NCBI RefSeq assembly: GCF_040529065.1
Contig: NZ_CP132343.1
Coordinates: forward strand, 1,426,001-1,490,000
Direction of reading: 5' to 3'
Source: Xanthomonas sacchari
GTDB lineage: Bacteria > Pseudomonadota > Gammaproteobacteria > Xanthomonadales > Xanthomonadaceae
DNA: 64,000 nt
Position 1 is the first letter of the stretch, and each line of letters starts with the position of its first letter. The translations under genes and the position numbers were made by a program. Under the pieces are notes generated by a model, which saw nothing but the letters and a program-made list of their open reading frames with translations, was not told the DNA's origin and searched no databases. Shown here piece after piece: positions 44,557-53,229 of the stretch.

Positions 44557-44854
44557 CTTTGAAGCCGGGAATGGGGAATTGGGATTGGGGAAGCGCAAAA
44601 GCTGGATTCCCGCGGCTGCTGCACCCTGGCCCCTCGCACTGAGTGTGAGAGCCCGTTGTGGGAGGGACTTCAGTCCCGACGGCAGGCTGCCCGAAGACCT
44701 TGGTCCCTCACGGGTCCCTGCCGAGCCTTGGCCACTCAACGCTGCGCGGCTGCTATTGACCTCTTCCTTCTCCCTTCGGGAGAAGGTGCCCCGAAGGGGC
44801 GGATGAGGGTGCGGGCGCCAGCACAAGTGCACCTGCGCCAGCGAGGCTCAGGCC
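44557..44854. repeat. repeat-rich intergenic region with three repeat families
   Basis: About 300 bases without a gene. It holds a GGGAATGGGGAATTGGG cluster (44561-44598), a TGTGGGAGGGACTTCAGTCC palindrome (44657-44680) and a REP-like pair of perfect hairpins at 44764-44818: a 9-bp stem CCTTCTCCC/GGGAGAAGG followed by GCCCC/GGGGC. The last is the same family as the 28.5-kb array in reverse orientation and may end transcription from both convergent genes. Confidence 0.8.
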
Positions 44855-46054
44855 TCAGGCGTCCGCGGCCGCCGGCAGCAGCACGGTGAAGCGGCTGCCC
44901 TGGCCGGGCTGGCTGCGCACTTCCACGGTGCAGCCCAGGGTCTCGGCGGCGCGGCGCACGATCCACAGGCCCAGGCCGAGGCCGTCGCTGCGCGGGTCGG
45001 CCTGGCGGAAGGCCTGGAACAGCGTGCGCAGGCCGTCTTCATCCATGCCGATGCCGCGGTCGATGATCTCCACCGCCACCTGGTCGCCGCGGCGCCGGCA
45101 GCCGATCAGCACCTTGCCCTGCGCGGTGTACTTGACCGCATTGCCCAGCAGGTTGCCCAGCAAGGTGGACAGCAGGGCGGTACTGCTGCGCACGCGCAGC
45201 GAGGTCGGCACGCTGCGCAGCTGCACGCCCTTGGCCGCGGCCTGCGGCTGCCAGGTGGCCAGAATCGGCGCCAGCACGTCGGCCAGGGCCAGGGTCTGCA
45301 GCGCCGGCAGGCGCAGCTCGCCGGCGGCGGCATTGGTGGCGAGCTGGTCCAGACCCACGGCGACCTGGTTCAGGGCCGCGCGTGCGGTCTCCAGCGAACC
45401 ATCCTGCGCGGCGTCGTGCTGGCGCTGCAGCTTGCTCAGTGCGTAGGACGCGGTGCGCAGCGGCGTCTTCAGATCGTGGCCGGCGATGGCCATCAGGCGG
45501 CTGCGGTAGTGGTTGGATTCCTGCGCCAGGTGCAGCGCCTTGCGCAGTTCCAGTTGGCCCATGGCCTGCCGCGCCAGCGCGCGCAGCGCTTCGATCTGCT
45601 CGTAGCTGAGCTGGCGCGGGCGCCGGTCCAGCACGCACACCGTGCCCAGGGCCAGGCCGTCGGAGGTCTTCAGCAGCGCGCCGGCGTAGAAGTGCAGGCG
45701 CATGTCGCCGGTCACCAGCGGATTGCAGGCGAAGCGCGGGTCCTCGCGGGTGTCCGGCACCAGCAGCAGGTCGTCCTCGAGCAGGGCGTGCGCGCACAGC
45801 GAGGTCGCCAGCGGGGTCTCGCGCGTGCCCAGCCCGATCTCGCTCTTGAACCACTGGCGCTCGCTGTCGATCAGGTTGACCACCGCGATCGGCGCCTGGC
45901 AGATCAGGCCGGCCAGCCGGGTGATGTCATCGAATGCAGGCTCGCGCGGGGTATCCAGGATCGCGTAGCTGTGCAGCGCGTCCAGGCGCAGCGCTTCGTT
46001 GCGCGGCTTGGCCGCGCAGTACACCGGGTCGGCGGCGGGTTCAACAAGGGACAT
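44855..46054 (-). CDS. soluble GAF-domain sensor histidine kinase
   Basis: 399 residues from MSLVEPAADP (ATG 46054); an in-frame ATG 31 codons upstream seems less likely. GAF domain ~20-165 (RLDALHSYAILDTPREPAFDDITRLAGLICQAPIAVVNLIDSERQWFKS, and CAHALLEDDLLLVPDTREDPRF), of the type found in phytochrome-like and redox sensors. HisKA has His193 in AGHDLKTPLRTASY. The ATPase domain has GNLLGNAVKYTAQG, IIDRGIGMDEDG and SDGLGLGLWIVRRAAE. There are no membrane helices and no adjacent response regulator, so it is an orphan kinase. Its signal is unknown. Confidence 0.9.
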   Translation of the reverse strand: MSLVEPAADPVYCAAKPRNEALRLDALHSYAILDTPREPAFDDITRLAGLICQAPIAVVNLIDSERQWFKSEIGLGTRETPLATSLCAHALLEDDLLLVPDTREDPRFACNPLVTGDMRLHFYAGALLKTSDGLALGTVCVLDRRPRQLSYEQIEALRALARQAMGQLELRKALHLAQESNHYRSRLMAIAGHDLKTPLRTASYALSKLQRQHDAAQDGSLETARAALNQVAVGLDQLATNAAAGELRLPALQTLALADVLAPILATWQPQAAAKGVQLRSVPTSLRVRSSTALLSTLLGNLLGNAVKYTAQGKVLIGCRRRGDQVAVEIIDRGIGMDEDGLRTLFQAFRQADPRSDGLGLGLWIVRRAAETLGCTVEVRSQPGQGSRFTVLLPAAADA

Positions 46055-46186
46055 GCAGCGCGACTCGGGTGGAAAGGCACGCAGTCTATGGTACCTGTCA
46101 CGGTTTATGCCGACGCGGCGTTCACATGGCGCTCGCGTGGGTTGCACCCGGGCTTAGCGAATCGGCTGGCGCGGCGGCGCGCCTGG

Positions 46187-46612
46187 TCAGCCCACCCAGC
46201 GGCCCTGCGCGTCGACCAGCGGTGTGCCGTCCTCCTTGGCGAAGGCGCCGCGCTGCGGCGACGGCAGGATCTCCAGTACCGTCTCCGAGGGCCGGCACAG
46301 GCGGGTGCCCAGCGGGCTGACCACGATCGGCCGGTTGAGCAGGATCGGATGCTGCAGCATGGCTTCCAGCAGCGCGTCATCGTCCAGTGTCGGGTCGTCC
46401 AGTCCCAGTTCGGCGTAGGGCGTGCCCTTCTGACGGATCAGCTCCCGCAGCGGCAGCCCGCTGGCCGCCGCCAGCGTCTGCAGGGTGGCGCGGTCGGGCG
46501 GGGTCTTCAGGTATTCGATCACGGTCGGCTCGACGCCGCTGTTGCGGATCAGCCCCAGCACATTGCGCGAGGTGCCGCAGGCGGGGTTGTGGTAGATCGT
46601 GATCGTGGGCAT
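46187..46612 (-). CDS. arsC: arsenate reductase, glutaredoxin-coupled ArsC family
   Basis: 141 residues from the ATG of MPTITIYHNPACGTSRN. Active-site Cys12 lies in HNPACGTSRN, with the three arginines of the family represented by LGTRLCRPSE (~residues 92-101) and neighbours. NSGVEPTVIEYLKTPP and LIRQKGTPYAELGLDD match the fold. ArsC reduces arsenate to arsenite with glutathione/glutaredoxin. It stands alone, with no arsB, acr3 or arsR beside it, so an arsenic role depends on an exporter elsewhere. Some relatives (YfgD-like) have uncertain substrates. Confidence 0.88.
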   Translation of the reverse strand: MPTITIYHNPACGTSRNVLGLIRNSGVEPTVIEYLKTPPDRATLQTLAAASGLPLRELIRQKGTPYAELGLDDPTLDDDALLEAMLQHPILLNRPIVVSPLGTRLCRPSETVLEILPSPQRGAFAKEDGTPLVDAQGRWVG

Positions 46613-46977
46613 GGGGCGGCTCGCTGAGTGGGACGGAACAAGGGTGGCCATTGCGGATCCTCCACGCGGCCGCGGCCGATGGTGCCGCAATCGCGGCGGC
46701 ATGCAAGGGCGGCGATCGTCGCGGGATGGGAACGGCCGGTCTGTCTTCGATCTGCGGAGACGGCATGGTGCGGCCGGGCAACGGATGGACCACCTAGCCG
46801 GGCGTCTGGCAGCGGCGAGGCGACGGTGCTGCGGCCATGGTCGGACGGAGGCAGCAACTGCGATGGCGGGCTGCGGCCTGCCGACTTAGGACGCGGCCGG
46901 TCCTGCGCCATGCGTCACTTCGCCGCACACGGCGTCGCACGCGTTTCAATGGCCGGCGCACCCTCTAGAATGCGCCG
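46613..46977. other. intergenic region between arsC and the DUF2946 gene
   Basis: About 365 bases. Except for a promoter-like element at its right end I see no gene, strong hairpin or member of the repeat families; it is ordinary high-GC sequence serving as upstream region for the two divergent genes. Confidence 0.45.
46944..46971 (+). promoter_or_regulatory. promoter with leaderless-transcript spacing before DUF2946 gene
   Basis: TAGAAT (46966-46971) ends 6 bp before the ATG at 46978, with TTTCAA (46944-46949) as a weak -35 at 16 bp. Initiation at normal distance would place the first base of the mRNA at or next to the A of ATG, so the transcript may be leaderless. No Shine-Dalgarno sequence is present. 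Confidence 0.45.
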
Positions 46978-47382
46978 ATGGTCCGTCTCCGCCAGTTGCC
47001 GTCGTGTTGGGCCGCGCTCGCCGCGCTGGCGCTCGGCCTGTTGCTGCTGGCCCCGCCGATCAGCCAGTGGCGCCAGGCACGGGCCGAGGCGACCGCACTG
47101 CAGGACCAGGCGCTGTGCACCAGCGGCGGCCTGCGCCTGGCGGCACTGGCGGGAGCCGTCTCGGCGGCGCATGGCGGCCACCACGACGATGCCGGCCTGG
47201 CGCACGCGCCGGCCTGCGATTACTGCCTGCTCGCCGCGCGTCTGTTGCCGTGGGTGGCGCTGTTGCTGGCGCTGCTGCCCTGGTGCTGCCCTTCAGCGCC
47301 GAGGGCGGCGCTGCGCAGCCGTGTCGTCACGGCCATCGCACGTCGCGCACACCCGCCACGCGGGCCACCGCTGTTCTCCTGA
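46978..47382 (+). CDS. DUF2946 family protein
   Basis: 134 residues. N-terminal helix (WAALAALALGLLLLAPPI), a His/Cys-rich centre AAHGGHHDDAGLAHAPACDYCLLAA, a second hydrophobic helix (LPWVALLLALLPWCC) and a basic tail. The H..H..C-x2-C arrangement is typical of DUF2946, small exported or membrane proteins often placed before TonB-dependent copper receptors. The residues suggest metal binding. The next genes, a TonB receptor and a PepSY membrane protein with a His-rich loop, support a shared metal-uptake or metal-homeostasis role, probably copper. Confidence 0.75.
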   Translation: MVRLRQLPSCWAALAALALGLLLLAPPISQWRQARAEATALQDQALCTSGGLRLAALAGAVSAAHGGHHDDAGLAHAPACDYCLLAARLLPWVALLLALLPWCCPSAPRAALRSRVVTAIARRAHPPRGPPLFS

Positions 47383-47449
47383 TCCACGGGTTGCCGTTTC
47401 CGTGCCGCGGCATCGCTGCGGCATGTCCTCGTGCCGATGGAGTTTCGCC

Positions 47450-49501
47450 ATGTTCCGCTTTTCTTCCATGCCGCCCGTGGCGGCATGCTGCTGTGTGTAT
47501 CTCGCAGCGGCCATGCCTGCCCTGGCCGCCGATGCGCCGCCAGGCGCCGGCGATTCCGTGCTGACCCTGGGCAAGGTCCAGGCCACCTCGCCGCTCGCCG
47601 CCGGTTCCAGCGCGCGCAGCGTGTTCAGTTCCGTCGACATCCTCGGCGGCGACCTGCTGCAGGACCAGCACGTCGACTACAGCTGGGAACTGCTGATGCG
47701 CGCGCCCGGCGTGCAGGTGACCCAGTTCAAGATGGGCACCGACGCCGGGCGTTTCTCCTTCCGCGGCTTCAACGGCGAGGGCCGGGTCAATGCGGTCAAG
47801 CTGCTGATCGACGGCGTGCCCAGCAACGACAATGCCGGCGCCATGCCGTACCTCGATGCGGTGTTTCCGCTGGACATCGCCGCGATCGAGATCGTGCGCG
47901 GCACCAACGACCCGCGCTACGGCCTGAACGCGATCGCCGGCAGCGTCGACGTGCTGACCCGCAGCGGCGGTAACGACGGCCGCGCCAGCGTCACCGTCGG
48001 CAGCTTCGGCACCCGCGAGATACAGGCGACGCAGGGCATCGAGCGCGGTGCCTGGAGCCAGAACTATTTCGCCGCCTGGCGCGACAGCGACGGCTACCGC
48101 GACCACGCCGACGCGCGCAAGCATGCGTTCTCCGGCAAGTGGTTCTACACCGATCCGGACGGGCGCTGGCGTGCCGGACTCAGCGCGCGCGACTACCGCA
48201 ACACGGCGCTGGAGGCGGGATACCTGGACTACGCGACCGCGCAGCGTGCGCCGCGCAGTTCCCCCGACTACGCGCGCGACGACCGCAGCCAGCGCCACAC
48301 CACGCAGGTGTCGCTGCATCTGGACGCGCGCCTGGCCGAGACCGTGCAGGGCAGCGCCAAGGCGTACTGGAACCGCTACGACAATCAGCGCTGGGTGCGC
48401 TTCACCGCGGCCGGTGCGCAGCAGGAGCGCGATACCGACGAGCGCCAGCGCGGCGTGCTGGCCAAGCTCAGTTGGCGCCCGGCGTTGACCCGTGCCGACG
48501 CCTTCGCGCTGGAGGGCGGGGTCGACGCGCAGTGGCAGGACAACATCTCCCAGCGCTATCGCACGGTGGCGCGCGTGCGCACCGCGCCGCTGCGCGACTG
48601 GGACTTCGATTTGCACACCGAAGGCGCTTACGTGCAGGCGGTGCTGCGTCCGACCGCGCGCCTGCAACTGGTGCCGGGCTACCGGGTGGATCGGGTCGGC
48701 GGGCAGTTCCGCGACCTCGCCAGCGGTGCGCGCTATCCGACCTACGCCTACGGCACGATTCGCCAACCCAAGTTGAGCGCGGTGTACGCGCTCACTGGGC
48801 AGGCCAGCCTGTACGCCAACATTGGTCGCACCTTTCAGATCGGCAGCGGCAACGGCGCCTACCGCACCCAGGCGCGCAACCTGGCGCCGTCCTACAACGA
48901 CGGCTGGGAGAGCGGCCTCAAGTTCGCCGGCGCGCAGCAGCGCTGGGACGCACGCGTGGCCTACTGGGAGCAGCGCGCCTCCGATGAAGTGGCCACCATC
49001 CTCGGCGTGAACGGCAGCGTCGGCACCGGCGAGGTCGGCAACGTGGGCAAGACCCTGCGCCGCGGCTGGGACGCGCAACTGAACCTGCGTCCGGACGAAC
49101 GCTGGACGCTGTGGCTGGCCTATTCCCGGCAACGCGCGTTGATCGTCACTCCCGACCCGAGCGCGCCGGCTACCCGCGGCAAGGAGATCGAGAACGTGCC
49201 GCATTACCTTGCGACGGCGGGCATCGGCTGGCAGGCCACGCCAAGGCTGACGCTGTCGGCCTGGGGCAACGCGCAGGGCGACTACTACGTGGAGCGCACC
49301 AACACACTGGGCCGCTACGGTGGCTACGCCTTGGCCAATCTCGGCGCGACCTGGCGCTGGCGTCCGCAGCGCGAGGTCTCGCTGCAACTGAAGAACCTGA
49401 CCGATCGGCACTACGTCTACGCCTGGTACGACAGCGGGTCGTCCGGCTACTCGCCTGGCGATGGCCGCGCGCTGTACGCCACGCTGAGCTGGGGCTGGTG
49501 A
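47450..49501 (+). CDS. TonB-dependent outer-membrane receptor
   Basis: 683 residues from ATG 47450, with GGAG 9 bp upstream; longer frames lack the signal peptide placement. Signal peptide to ~27 (CCCVYLAAAMPALAAD), a possible TonB box near VLTLGKVQA, plug domain ~45-150 (SWELLMRAPGVQVTQFKMGTDAGRFSFRGFNGEGRVNAVKLLIDGVPSND, IEIVRGTNDPRYG), then a beta-barrel ending LYATLSWGW with the aromatic last residue. It imports a scarce ligand across the outer membrane using TonB energy. The neighbours point to a metal or metal chelate. Stop and the next ATG overlap. Confidence 0.9.
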   Translation: MFRFSSMPPVAACCCVYLAAAMPALAADAPPGAGDSVLTLGKVQATSPLAAGSSARSVFSSVDILGGDLLQDQHVDYSWELLMRAPGVQVTQFKMGTDAGRFSFRGFNGEGRVNAVKLLIDGVPSNDNAGAMPYLDAVFPLDIAAIEIVRGTNDPRYGLNAIAGSVDVLTRSGGNDGRASVTVGSFGTREIQATQGIERGAWSQNYFAAWRDSDGYRDHADARKHAFSGKWFYTDPDGRWRAGLSARDYRNTALEAGYLDYATAQRAPRSSPDYARDDRSQRHTTQVSLHLDARLAETVQGSAKAYWNRYDNQRWVRFTAAGAQQERDTDERQRGVLAKLSWRPALTRADAFALEGGVDAQWQDNISQRYRTVARVRTAPLRDWDFDLHTEGAYVQAVLRPTARLQLVPGYRVDRVGGQFRDLASGARYPTYAYGTIRQPKLSAVYALTGQASLYANIGRTFQIGSGNGAYRTQARNLAPSYNDGWESGLKFAGAQQRWDARVAYWEQRASDEVATILGVNGSVGTGEVGNVGKTLRRGWDAQLNLRPDERWTLWLAYSRQRALIVTPDPSAPATRGKEIENVPHYLATAGIGWQATPRLTLSAWGNAQGDYYVERTNTLGRYGGYALANLGATWRWRPQREVSLQLKNLTDRHYVYAWYDSGSSGYSPGDGRALYATLSWGW

Positions 49502-50949
49502 TGGCCGCGCGCACCCTTGCCGCCGAGGCGGCGCCAGCGCGCTTCTACCGCGCGGTGTGGCGCTGGCACTTCTATGCCGGCCTGCTGGTGCTGCCGCTGC
49601 TGGTCTGGCTGGCACTGACCGGAGCGGCCTTCGTCTACCAGCAGCCGATCGACCGCTACTTCCACCATGCGCTGAAGACCGTGCCGGTGCCGGCGCACGC
49701 GCAGGCGCTGGGCCCGCAGCGGTTGCTGGACGCGGCCCTGGCCGCGCAACCCGGCCAGGCGCTGCGCTACACCACGCCGCCACAGCGCGATGCCTCGGCG
49801 GAAGTGACCATCGCCACCGCCGATGGCCGTCACGCCGTGGTGTACGTGGATCCGTACCGGGCACGGGTGCTGGGCCGGTTGCCCGAACACGGCACCGTGG
49901 CCTGGACCATCCGCCGCCTGCACAGCCTCGACTACGTCGGCTGGTTCGCCAATGCGCTGATCGAGGTGGCCGCCGGCTGGGCGATCCTGCTGGTGCTGAC
50001 CGGCGTGTACCTGTTGTGGCCGCGCGGGCGTCGCGGCGGCGTGACCACGGTGCGCGGACGGCCGCCGCAGCGCGTGTTCTGGCGCGATCTGCACGCGCTC
50101 ACCGGCAGCCTGGTCGGCGTGGCGCTGCTGTTCCTGGCGCTGACCGGGATGCCGTGGTCGTGGTTCTGGGGCGCGCAGGTCAATCGCCTGGCCAATGGCC
50201 ACCACTATGGCTACCCGGCCGGGTTGCGCGTGGATGTGCCGATGTCGACACAGCGGCTGAGCGACAGCGAGGTGCCGGCGTGGTCGCTGCGGCAGGCGCG
50301 CCTGCCGCAGTCGTCGCTGCCCGTGGATCCGCATGCGGCGCATGCCGCGCATGATGGCCAAGTAGACCACGGCGACCACGGCGACCACGGCGGCATGGCC
50401 GGCATGGCGGATGCGGCGCCGGCAGCCGGCGCGATCGGCCTGGATGCGGCGGTGGCGCGGTTCCAGTCGCGCGGCATCGCGCCCGGCTACAGCGTCGCGC
50501 TGCCGCGCGGCGTGCGCGGTGTCTATACCGCGTCGGTGTATCCGCCGGACCTGGCGCAGCAGCGGGTGATCCACCTGGATCAGTACAGCGGCCAGGTGCT
50601 GCTGGACATGCGCTATGCCGATTACGGGCCGCTGGCCAAGGCGCTGGAGTGGGGCATCAACGTGCACCTGGGCCAGGAGTACGGAGTGCTCAACCAACTC
50701 GTGCTGATCGGCGCGTGCCTGGGCATCGTGCTGTTGTGCGTCAGCGCGGCGGCGATGTGGTGGAAGCGGCGTCCACGGGGTGGGCTCGGGGTGCCGCCGC
50801 TGCCGGCGGACCGGCGCACGCTGCGCGGCGTGGTGGCGTTGCTGGTGCTGGGTGGGCTGCTGTTCCCGTTGGTCGGTCTGTCCTTGCTGCTGATGTTGGC
50901 GCTGGACTGGGCGCTGGTGCTGCGGCGCGAGCCGGTGGTGGGGGCTTAG
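49501..50949 (+). CDS. PepSY-associated TM protein with His-rich periplasmic loop
   Basis: 482 residues, ATG overlapping the receptor's TGA. PepSY_TM layout: TM1 FYAGLLVLPLLVWLALTGAAFVY near residue 25, a large periplasmic PepSY region, TM2 WAILLVLTGVYLLWP, TM3 VALLFLALTGMPWSWFWG, a second PepSY region, and TMs from ~395 (VLIGACLGIVLLCVSAAAMWW) to the end (LLFPLVGLSLLLMLALDWAL). Residues ~277-302 form a loop with repeated HAAH and DHGDHGDHGG then MAGM, a strong candidate metal (copper) site. Such proteins accompany TonB receptors and may act as ferric/cupric reductases or transport partners. Confidence 0.88.
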   Translation: MAARTLAAEAAPARFYRAVWRWHFYAGLLVLPLLVWLALTGAAFVYQQPIDRYFHHALKTVPVPAHAQALGPQRLLDAALAAQPGQALRYTTPPQRDASAEVTIATADGRHAVVYVDPYRARVLGRLPEHGTVAWTIRRLHSLDYVGWFANALIEVAAGWAILLVLTGVYLLWPRGRRGGVTTVRGRPPQRVFWRDLHALTGSLVGVALLFLALTGMPWSWFWGAQVNRLANGHHYGYPAGLRVDVPMSTQRLSDSEVPAWSLRQARLPQSSLPVDPHAAHAAHDGQVDHGDHGDHGGMAGMADAAPAAGAIGLDAAVARFQSRGIAPGYSVALPRGVRGVYTASVYPPDLAQQRVIHLDQYSGQVLLDMRYADYGPLAKALEWGINVHLGQEYGVLNQLVLIGACLGIVLLCVSAAAMWWKRRPRGGLGVPPLPADRRTLRGVVALLVLGGLLFPLVGLSLLLMLALDWALVLRREPVVGA

Positions 50950-51125
50950 CGGATCGAGGTCGGAAGCTACGGTGATTCCGTTGCGACAAGCGATGTCATC
51001 GGCGTATCCGATCTTGTGCAGTCGGGACTGAAGTCCCTCCCACAAGGGGCGGGTCAGCGGTCATTGCTGGTGTCAGCACTTGCGCCAGAGACAAAGGGTT
51101 ATCCGTGTAGATACCGTCTTGCCCC
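50950..51125. repeat. REP palindrome and right flank of the IS110 element
   Basis: Contains one GTCGGGACTGAAGTCCCTCC palindrome (51021-51044). Beyond it the sequence to 51125 probably belongs to the non-coding end of the insertion sequence, but the exact border could not be fixed. Confidence 0.6.
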
Positions 51126-52097
51126 CTAGCAGGCAAGGCCCCTTTTCGGATCGAACGCCGTGCCCGATTTGAGAACCCCGTAGGCCAGGTGCAGGAGCTT
51201 GCGCATGGCGGCGCACACGATCTGCTTGCCGGCTTTGCCGCGTTCGCTCAGCCGCTGTTTCAGCGTGCGGATGATCGGGTTGTGGGTCATGGCCACCAGG
51301 GCCGGCATGAACAGGCCCGCGCGCAGGCGGGGCGAGCCGGTGCGCGAGATGCAGACGTGGCCTTTGCGCTCGCCCGACTCCTGCAGACACGGATTCAGGC
51401 CCGCGAAGGCGGTCACCGCCGAGGCATTGGCGAAGCGCCTCACATCGCCAAGTTCGGCCAGCATCAAGGCCGCGCTGGTGTCGGCAATCCCCTGGATGCT
51501 CACCAGCAACTCGCGCTGCCCACGCAAGGTCGGATCCTGGTCGATATGGTCATCGATGGCCTGCTCGATCTGGGCGATGTGGTGTTGCAGATCGGCCAGA
51601 TGGACCTGGATCGAGTCCTTTACCTGGGCCGGAGCGACCTCCAGCCGGTTGCGCTCCATCTGCAGCATCTGTTGCAGGTCCTGGCGCCGGCGCACCAGCG
51701 CTTTGAGCTGCTTGAGCGCCGGCGGATCAGGGTGCCAACGGCGTAACTGTTCGCGGTGACGCAAGGCATAGCTGGCGATCAGCTTGGCATCGCTGCGATC
51801 AGTCTTGACCCGGCTGAGCTGGCTGCGTGCGTACGCGGCCGTCTGCGCCGGGTTGAGCACGCACACCCGATAGCCGCGTGCGTGGAGGAACTCGGCCAGC
51901 GCCTGGTGGTAGGTGCCGGTGGCCTCCATGGCGATCCAGCTATCGGGCTGCGCATGCGTCTGCAGCCATGCCTGCAGGGCCTGGAAGCCCTTGGCATCGT
52001 TGGACAACTTGGCCTTGGTACGGTGCTTGCCATTGGTCAGATCGATGGCCACATCGAAACTGCGTTTGGCGACGTCGATGCCGATGACGGGAGACAT
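51126..52097 (-). CDS. IS110-family transposase
   Basis: 323 residues from ATG 52097 (MSPVIGIDVAKRSFDVAID); longer frames reach into the non-coding end. N-terminal RuvC-like DEDD domain: GIDVAK, AMEATGTYHQAL and KTDRSDAKLIASYA carry the acidic residues. A coiled coil follows (~150-215), then the Tnp20 domain with SIQGIADTSAALMLAELGDVRRFANASAVTAFAGLNP and the serine in SRTGSPRLRAGLF. No stop or frameshift interrupts it, so it may be active. Mode: RNA-guided, DDE-independent recombination, as known for the family. Confidence 0.93.
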   Translation of the reverse strand: MSPVIGIDVAKRSFDVAIDLTNGKHRTKAKLSNDAKGFQALQAWLQTHAQPDSWIAMEATGTYHQALAEFLHARGYRVCVLNPAQTAAYARSQLSRVKTDRSDAKLIASYALRHREQLRRWHPDPPALKQLKALVRRRQDLQQMLQMERNRLEVAPAQVKDSIQVHLADLQHHIAQIEQAIDDHIDQDPTLRGQRELLVSIQGIADTSAALMLAELGDVRRFANASAVTAFAGLNPCLQESGERKGHVCISRTGSPRLRAGLFMPALVAMTHNPIIRTLKQRLSERGKAGKQIVCAAMRKLLHLAYGVLKSGTAFDPKRGLAC

Positions 52098-52320
52098 ACG
52101 CGATTCCTCCATCGTGTCAGGGTCATGATCGGCGCTGAGCCCGGTCCTGCCTTGTCGATGCGAGTTCACGCCCGGGGGCGGACTCTGGATACCGTTCGGA
52201 CACACAAGGGCCAGCATGTGGAGGGCGGAGCCGATCTACGATGCAAGCTCGAAGCTTTAGGAGCGACTGGACCTCCCGCACCTCCTCCGATGATCAGTCG
52301 GAAGACATAACGCCTGTTTA
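52098..52320 (-). ncRNA. candidate bridge/seek RNA region of the IS110 element
   Basis: The ~220-bp non-coding segment before the transposase ATG has no open frame of its own that makes sense and several short inverted repeats. In the IS110 group this end is transcribed into the structured RNA whose loops pair with target and donor. I infer the RNA from position and family only; its ends and guide loops are not resolved. Confidence 0.4.
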
Positions 52321-52341
52321 GGGGCGACATGTCCAGATACA

Positions 52342-52405
52342 AGGAGCGGCTTCAGCCGCGACCGGGCGTTCATGGGATTGCCCGGTCGCGGCTGAAGCCG
52401 CTCCT
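52342..52405 (-). repeat. large perfect inverted REP pair after cysH
   Basis: Two 26-bp arms, each a GGAGCGGCTTCAGCCGCG-type REP, are exactly complementary and separated by 12 bp. A transcript would fold into a very stable hairpin. It lies 84 bp beyond the cysH stop codon (minus strand) and next to the insertion sequence, and may terminate the cysJIH message or protect its 3' end. Confidence 0.9.
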
Positions 52406-52488
52406 ACGAAAAATGACGCGGTGCGGTCGGTAACGTACGGCACGGCTGGCGGCGCGGCTACAGAAAGGCCGAACGCGTGCCGGGTGCC

Positions 52489-53229
52489 TTACAGATCCTC
52501 GTGGATCCCGCACTCGCGCTTGAGGCCGAAGAAGCGGGTGTCTTCCTCGCGCATGCCCGGTTCCCAGCGGCGGGTGGTGTGGAAGTCGCCGATGGAGACG
52601 TAGCCCTGTTCCCACAGCGGGTGATAGGGCAGGTCGTGCTGCTGCATGTATTGCCACAGGTCGCGATCGCTCCAGTCGGCGATCGGGTTGATCTTGTAGC
52701 GCTCGCCGCGCTTCTGCACGAACGGGGTTTGCGCGCGGCTGTCGGACTGGCTGCGGCGCAGGCCGGTGAACCAGGTGCCGACCTTCAGCTCGTCCAAGGC
52801 GCGGCGCATCGGCTCGACCTTGCGCAGGTTGTTGTACTGCTCGATGCCGACCATGCCCTGTTCCCACAGGCGGCCATGGCGCGCTTCCATCCAGGCGCGG
52901 CTGACCAGCGGGCGGTAGATCTTGAGATTGAGCTTGAGCCGCTCGGTCAGCGCGTCGGCGAAACGGTAGGTCTCGGCGAACAGGTAGCCGGTGTCGATCA
53001 GGATCACCGGGATGTCCGGGCGCTGCCGGGTCAGCAGGTGCAAGGTGGCCGCCGATTGCGCGCCGAAGCTGGACGACAGCGCCGCTTCGGCCGGGCCGTG
53101 CTGCAACGCCCAGGCCACACGCTCGGGCGCGGAGAGCGTCGCCAGCAGCGCATTGGCGGCATCGAGATCCAGGGCCGGCACCGGTGCGTTGGCGGAGGCG
53201 TCTTGGGAGGCGGCGGGCAGAGCGCTCAT
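52489..53229 (-). CDS. cysH: phosphoadenylyl-sulfate (PAPS) reductase
   Basis: 246 residues, starting at the ATG inside the ATGA overlap with cysI. Reduces PAPS to sulfite with thioredoxin. Seen: [16 protein letters not shown] (PP-loop-like), [18 protein letters not shown], a central [53 protein letters not shown], and the redox-active Cys in [10 protein letters not shown] at the C-terminus. There is no second CCxxRKxxPL Cys pair, so it is the PAPS-type (no Fe-S cluster) rather than APS-type. This agrees with the APS kinase domain in CysNC. Confidence 0.95.
   Translation of the reverse strand: MSALPAASQDASANAPVPALDLDAANALLATLSAPERVAWALQHGPAEAALSSSFGAQSAATLHLLTRQRPDIPVILIDTGYLFAETYRFADALTERLKLNLKIYRPLVSRAWMEARHGRLWEQGMVGIEQYNNLRKVEPMRRALDELKVGTWFTGLRRSQSDSRAQTPFVQKRGERYKINPIADWSDRDLWQYMQQHDLPYHPLWEQGYVSIGDFHTTRRWEPGMREEDTRFFGLKRECGIHEDL

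Larger units (their letters stand above)
51060..52335 (-). mobile_element. IS110-family insertion sequence (borders approximate)
   Basis: One intact transposase gene with a short non-coding tail and a long non-coding upstream end of about 220 bp (52098-52320). This asymmetry is typical of the IS110 group, in which the long end encodes the RNA that selects target and donor DNA. Neither terminal inverted repeats nor a clear target duplication is seen, as expected for the family. REP palindromes flank it on both sides, and IS110-type elements are known to favour REPs. The borders are estimates. Confidence 0.7.

Noticed and set aside
52220-52320. Remnant of a second transposase gene next to the IS110 element
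   Set aside because: Short minus-strand frames here give no transposase motif; the segment is better explained as the long non-coding end of the IS110 element.
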